Source: Actinomadura hallensis (lineage in GTDB: Bacteria; Actinomycetota; Actinomycetes; Streptosporangiales; Streptosporangiaceae). From it: a stretch of 64,000 nt of DNA. Numbering within the stretch: the first letter of the stretch is position 1; the number at the start of each line of letters is the position of its first letter. The stretch lies in the NCBI RefSeq assembly GCF_006716765.1, contig NZ_VFPO01000001.1, positions 2,728,001 through 2,792,000 on the forward strand, read 5' to 3'. Positions 62,104 through 64,000 of the stretch are shown piece after piece. The translations under genes were made by a program, and so were the position numbers. The notes under the pieces were generated by a model. That model saw only the letters and a list, made by a program, of their open reading frames with translations, was not told the DNA's origin and made no database searches.

Positions 62104-62659
62104 CTTCGCCCCGGGGGATCGCGTCGGTCACCGTGAGAATGCCGATCGTAGTCACTTTGGCTACGGAGCGTTGAGATTCGCTCACAGTCGATCCTCGATC
62201 ATCCGCCGCGTTTCCGTCGCGACCCCGATGTGATTTGTGCGGCAAATCGTGCGAATTCGGATGCGCCCGTGCTCGCCGGGGTCCGGGAAGGCGTCGCGGT
62301 CGCGGAGAAAGGGCATCTCCGCAGGTTTCGCGGCGATTCCCGGATTTCAGGAAACGGGTCTTAGCCGGATATCGGCGGCTCTTCCGGTGGTCTGCAGCGT
62401 GCCTTAGCCCGTGTGGCGCGGGTCGGAAGCAGCCATGCGCGGGTTGCGTTCGAGTGGCATAAATCTCACTCTGCGGAGCGGACGGGGCACGGCCGGACCG
62501 TCATCCTTTTCGTCGGACACTCGTATCTCCTGTCAGACTTTGTGCCCACTCTGTGAGCGACGGTGTCCGGATTCGCGGTTCGCCTGTCGCCCAGACGACC
62601 GATCGGGGCCGCTCGCGGGGTCTGCCGCCGCACGGGTTCTGTCGTTCAGGCCGACACCG
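62104..62659. other. Non-coding region upstream of the membrane protein gene
   Basis: No gene supported. Slightly lower GC near 62110-62260, where the promoter of the 448-residue protein should lie. A small hairpin CGGAGAAAGGGCATCTCCG occurs near 62300. Confidence 0.4.
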
Positions 62660-62935
62660 GTGCCGGGGCGGGGCAGCGGGCCGTGCGTGCGCTCGTGCGG
62701 GGGTGGGGCAGGAGGTCGTGCGTGCGCTTGTGCGGGGGTGGGGCAGCGGGCCGTGCGTGCGCTCGTGCCGGGGCGGGGCAGCGGGCCGTGCGTGCGCTCG
62801 TGCGGGGGTGGGGCAGGAGGTCGTGCGTGCGCTTGTGCGGGGGTGGGGCAGCGGGCCGTGCGTGCGCTTGTGCGGGGGTGGGGCAGCGGGTCGTGCGTGT
62901 GCTCGTGCCGGGGTGGGGCAGCAGGCGGCGCGGGC
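62660..62935. repeat. Exact 35-bp G-rich minisatellite, about eight copies
   Basis: The landmark GGGGCA starts at 62670, 62705, 62740, 62775, 62810, 62845, 62880 and 62915, always 35 bp apart. A typical unit reads GGGGCAGCGGGCCGTGCGTG followed by CGCTCGTGCGGGGGT; two variants (CAGCGGGCC and CAGGAGGTC) alternate. Because 35 is not a multiple of three the array is open in several frames on both strands without being a gene. Runs GGGGGTGGGGCAGCGGG could form G-quadruplexes. Confidence 0.95.
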
Positions 62936-63028
62936 TCCGCGGCCGGCGAGTTCCGCGACAGCACGGCCGCCGCCGCAGCCCGCGTTGACCATGGTCCGCC
63001 CGGCGACGGGCCCGAGGAGGTCGTAGGA
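62927..63028 (-). pseudogene. Methyltransferase N-terminal fragment ending at the minisatellite
   Basis: On the minus strand YDLLGPVAGRTMVNAGCGGG and RAVAELAGRGARA form the first strand and glycine-rich motif I of a class I methyltransferase. The homology stops exactly where the 35-bp repeats begin, and no start codon or downstream motifs remain. Confidence 0.55.
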
Positions 63029-64000
63029 ACGGCGCGGAGCGCCACGCCGAGGTGCTTGCCGTCGGGAGGCTGTAGAGATGGCAAGGTGACCTGGAGTGAC
63101 TCCGCGCGTCTCTCGCGACTGTGCGCGAGCGCTGGCTGTCACAGAGCTTCGTGGCCGACCGGGTGACGGATGCCGCAGCCGCATCGCCCGGATTCTTTCG
63201 GCCGCCGCGCTCGCTGCCTCGCCTGGCGCGATTCGTGACTCCCGGGTCGGACGGGTGCTCACCGCCGGGCCGGTCCACGCGGAGATCATGCAGGACGCAG
63301 ACCAGCGTGGCCCACTGGTCGGGATGGACGTGTGCGACGGCCCCGTCTGCGGCATCCCAGGTGAGTGCCCCGAAGGGAAGCCGGACGGCGATGGTTCACG
63401 CCGTGCCGCCCGGTGAGCGGCTGGGCGCAGCTCGCGGGCGCGCTGGACTGGTCCCGGCCGCCCCGCCAGATGATCAGCACGGCGTTCTGGTACCTGCACA
63501 CCGACCAGTTCCGCTACGACCACTTCGGCGCCGACGCTCTTGCGGCGCGGCGGGGCGACGGCGCCGCGGGACGGCTCGCCGGGCGATCCACCGCGGACGC
63601 CGTCGCGCAGGTGTGCGGACGCCGCGTCCAGCCTGCGTCTGGGGTGGCCGGCCCCCAGGGGGCGTGCATGGGTGCCGCCCTTGCCGGTACGGCAGCATCC
63701 ACTCCGGTCGGCGCACCCCGGCGAGGACGGTTGAGGCGGCGACCGCTCTGCGGCCTCCAGAAACGCGCTGCTGGGCTTTACCGCGGCGGTCCCCGTTCGA
63801 GCCCGCCGTGCCCTGGTCCAGGCGGGCCCGCGGCGGCGGCCCAGGTCGGGCGCTGGTGCGGGGCGTCCTGTCGGCGTGCCCGTCGTGCCGACCGCGGGTG
63901 AATGCGGCTCCTTTGGTCTCGGTGGGTGTTCCTGGTGGGCTGCCTGTCTAGGAGGTTGTGCGCGCGGAATCGTCTGCTTGTTGTCGTCGGATGCGGGTGC
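63029..64000. other. Region without a supported gene, possible gene remnants
   Basis: Open frames exist on both strands but none shows a family. At 63412-63540 the plus strand reads SGWAQLAGALDW and MISTAFWYLHTDQFRYDHFG, which looks protein-like but leads into low-complexity Ala/Arg sequence, so it may be a decayed gene. No RNA gene or terminator recognised. Confidence 0.35.

Noticed and set aside
62660-62935. Minisatellite as a CRISPR array
   Set aside because: Units are contiguous 35-bp copies with no unique spacers.
62501-63523. 340-residue minus-strand frame over the minisatellite
   Set aside because: Open only because of GC bias and the 35-bp repeat; the only protein-like part is the methyltransferase fragment.

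Overview
The window is chromosomal DNA from a high-GC filamentous actinomycete. The GC content, frequent GTG/TTG starts, translationally coupled operons, a Hanks-type kinase, an XRE regulator of the DUF5753 type, an F420-type nitroreductase and a mycobacterial-type KstR2 steroid regulon all fit. An Actinomadura-like or Thermomonosporaceae genome is my best guess, but no 16S or other taxonomic marker lies here.

Layout. (1) 1-6.6 kb: the 3' part of a type I-E CRISPR-Cas locus (casA and cas3, minus strand), two minimal CRISPR arrays of two repeats and one 32-bp spacer each, a two-helix membrane microprotein, and a decayed tyrosine integrase next to the 3' end of a tRNA-Pro(GGG) gene. This looks like one end of an integrated island. 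(2) 6.6-15.5 kb: a beta-lactamase-like lipoprotein, an ANTAR/PAS/PP2C phosphatase, a c-di-AMP (ydaO) riboswitch in front of a CHAP cell-wall hydrolase, and two glycosyltransferase genes, one a GT2/TagF-type fusion. (3) 15.5-32.4 kb: two blocks of a KstR2 regulon for degradation of steroid rings C and D (fadE30-ipdF-kstR2-fadA6-flavin oxidoreductase; echA20-ipdA-ipdB-ipdC; two divergent SDRs), each preceded by a KstR2-like box. Between the blocks lie glycerol genes (glpD, IclR/GylR-type regulator, glpK) and a divergent acyl-CoA dehydrogenase/GntR pair. (4) 32.6-40.1 kb: hrpA, a coiled-coil protein, a membrane microprotein, a hotdog thioesterase and a zinc-ribbon protein. (5) 40.2-45.3 kb: a four-gene operon with a Cas4/AddB-like Fe-S nuclease, an SF1 ATPase/helicase and two proteins of unknown function, the best candidate here for an uncharacterised DNA-processing or defence module. 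(6) 45.4-51.4 kb: assorted enzymes and regulators. (7) 51.4-53.5 kb: about twelve degenerate tandem units of about 160 bp with no convincing gene. (8) 53.6-60.4 kb: a P450, citrate synthase, a Ser/Thr kinase, an aldo-keto reductase and a three-HTH protein. (9) 60.4-64 kb: decayed DNA with a truncated luxR, a membrane protein, an exact 35-bp G-rich minisatellite and a methyltransferase fragment ending at it.

How the genes work together. The steroid block encodes late HIP-CoA catabolism, with KstR2 probably binding both boxes; the P450 at 55 kb has a signature seen in steroid and fatty-acid omega-hydroxylases and could belong to the same physiology. Cell-envelope functions cluster at 6.6-15.5 kb. 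Tandem duplications of 14-35 bp recur in spacers across the window, suggesting frequent slippage. All family assignments are from reading motifs; no database search was possible.
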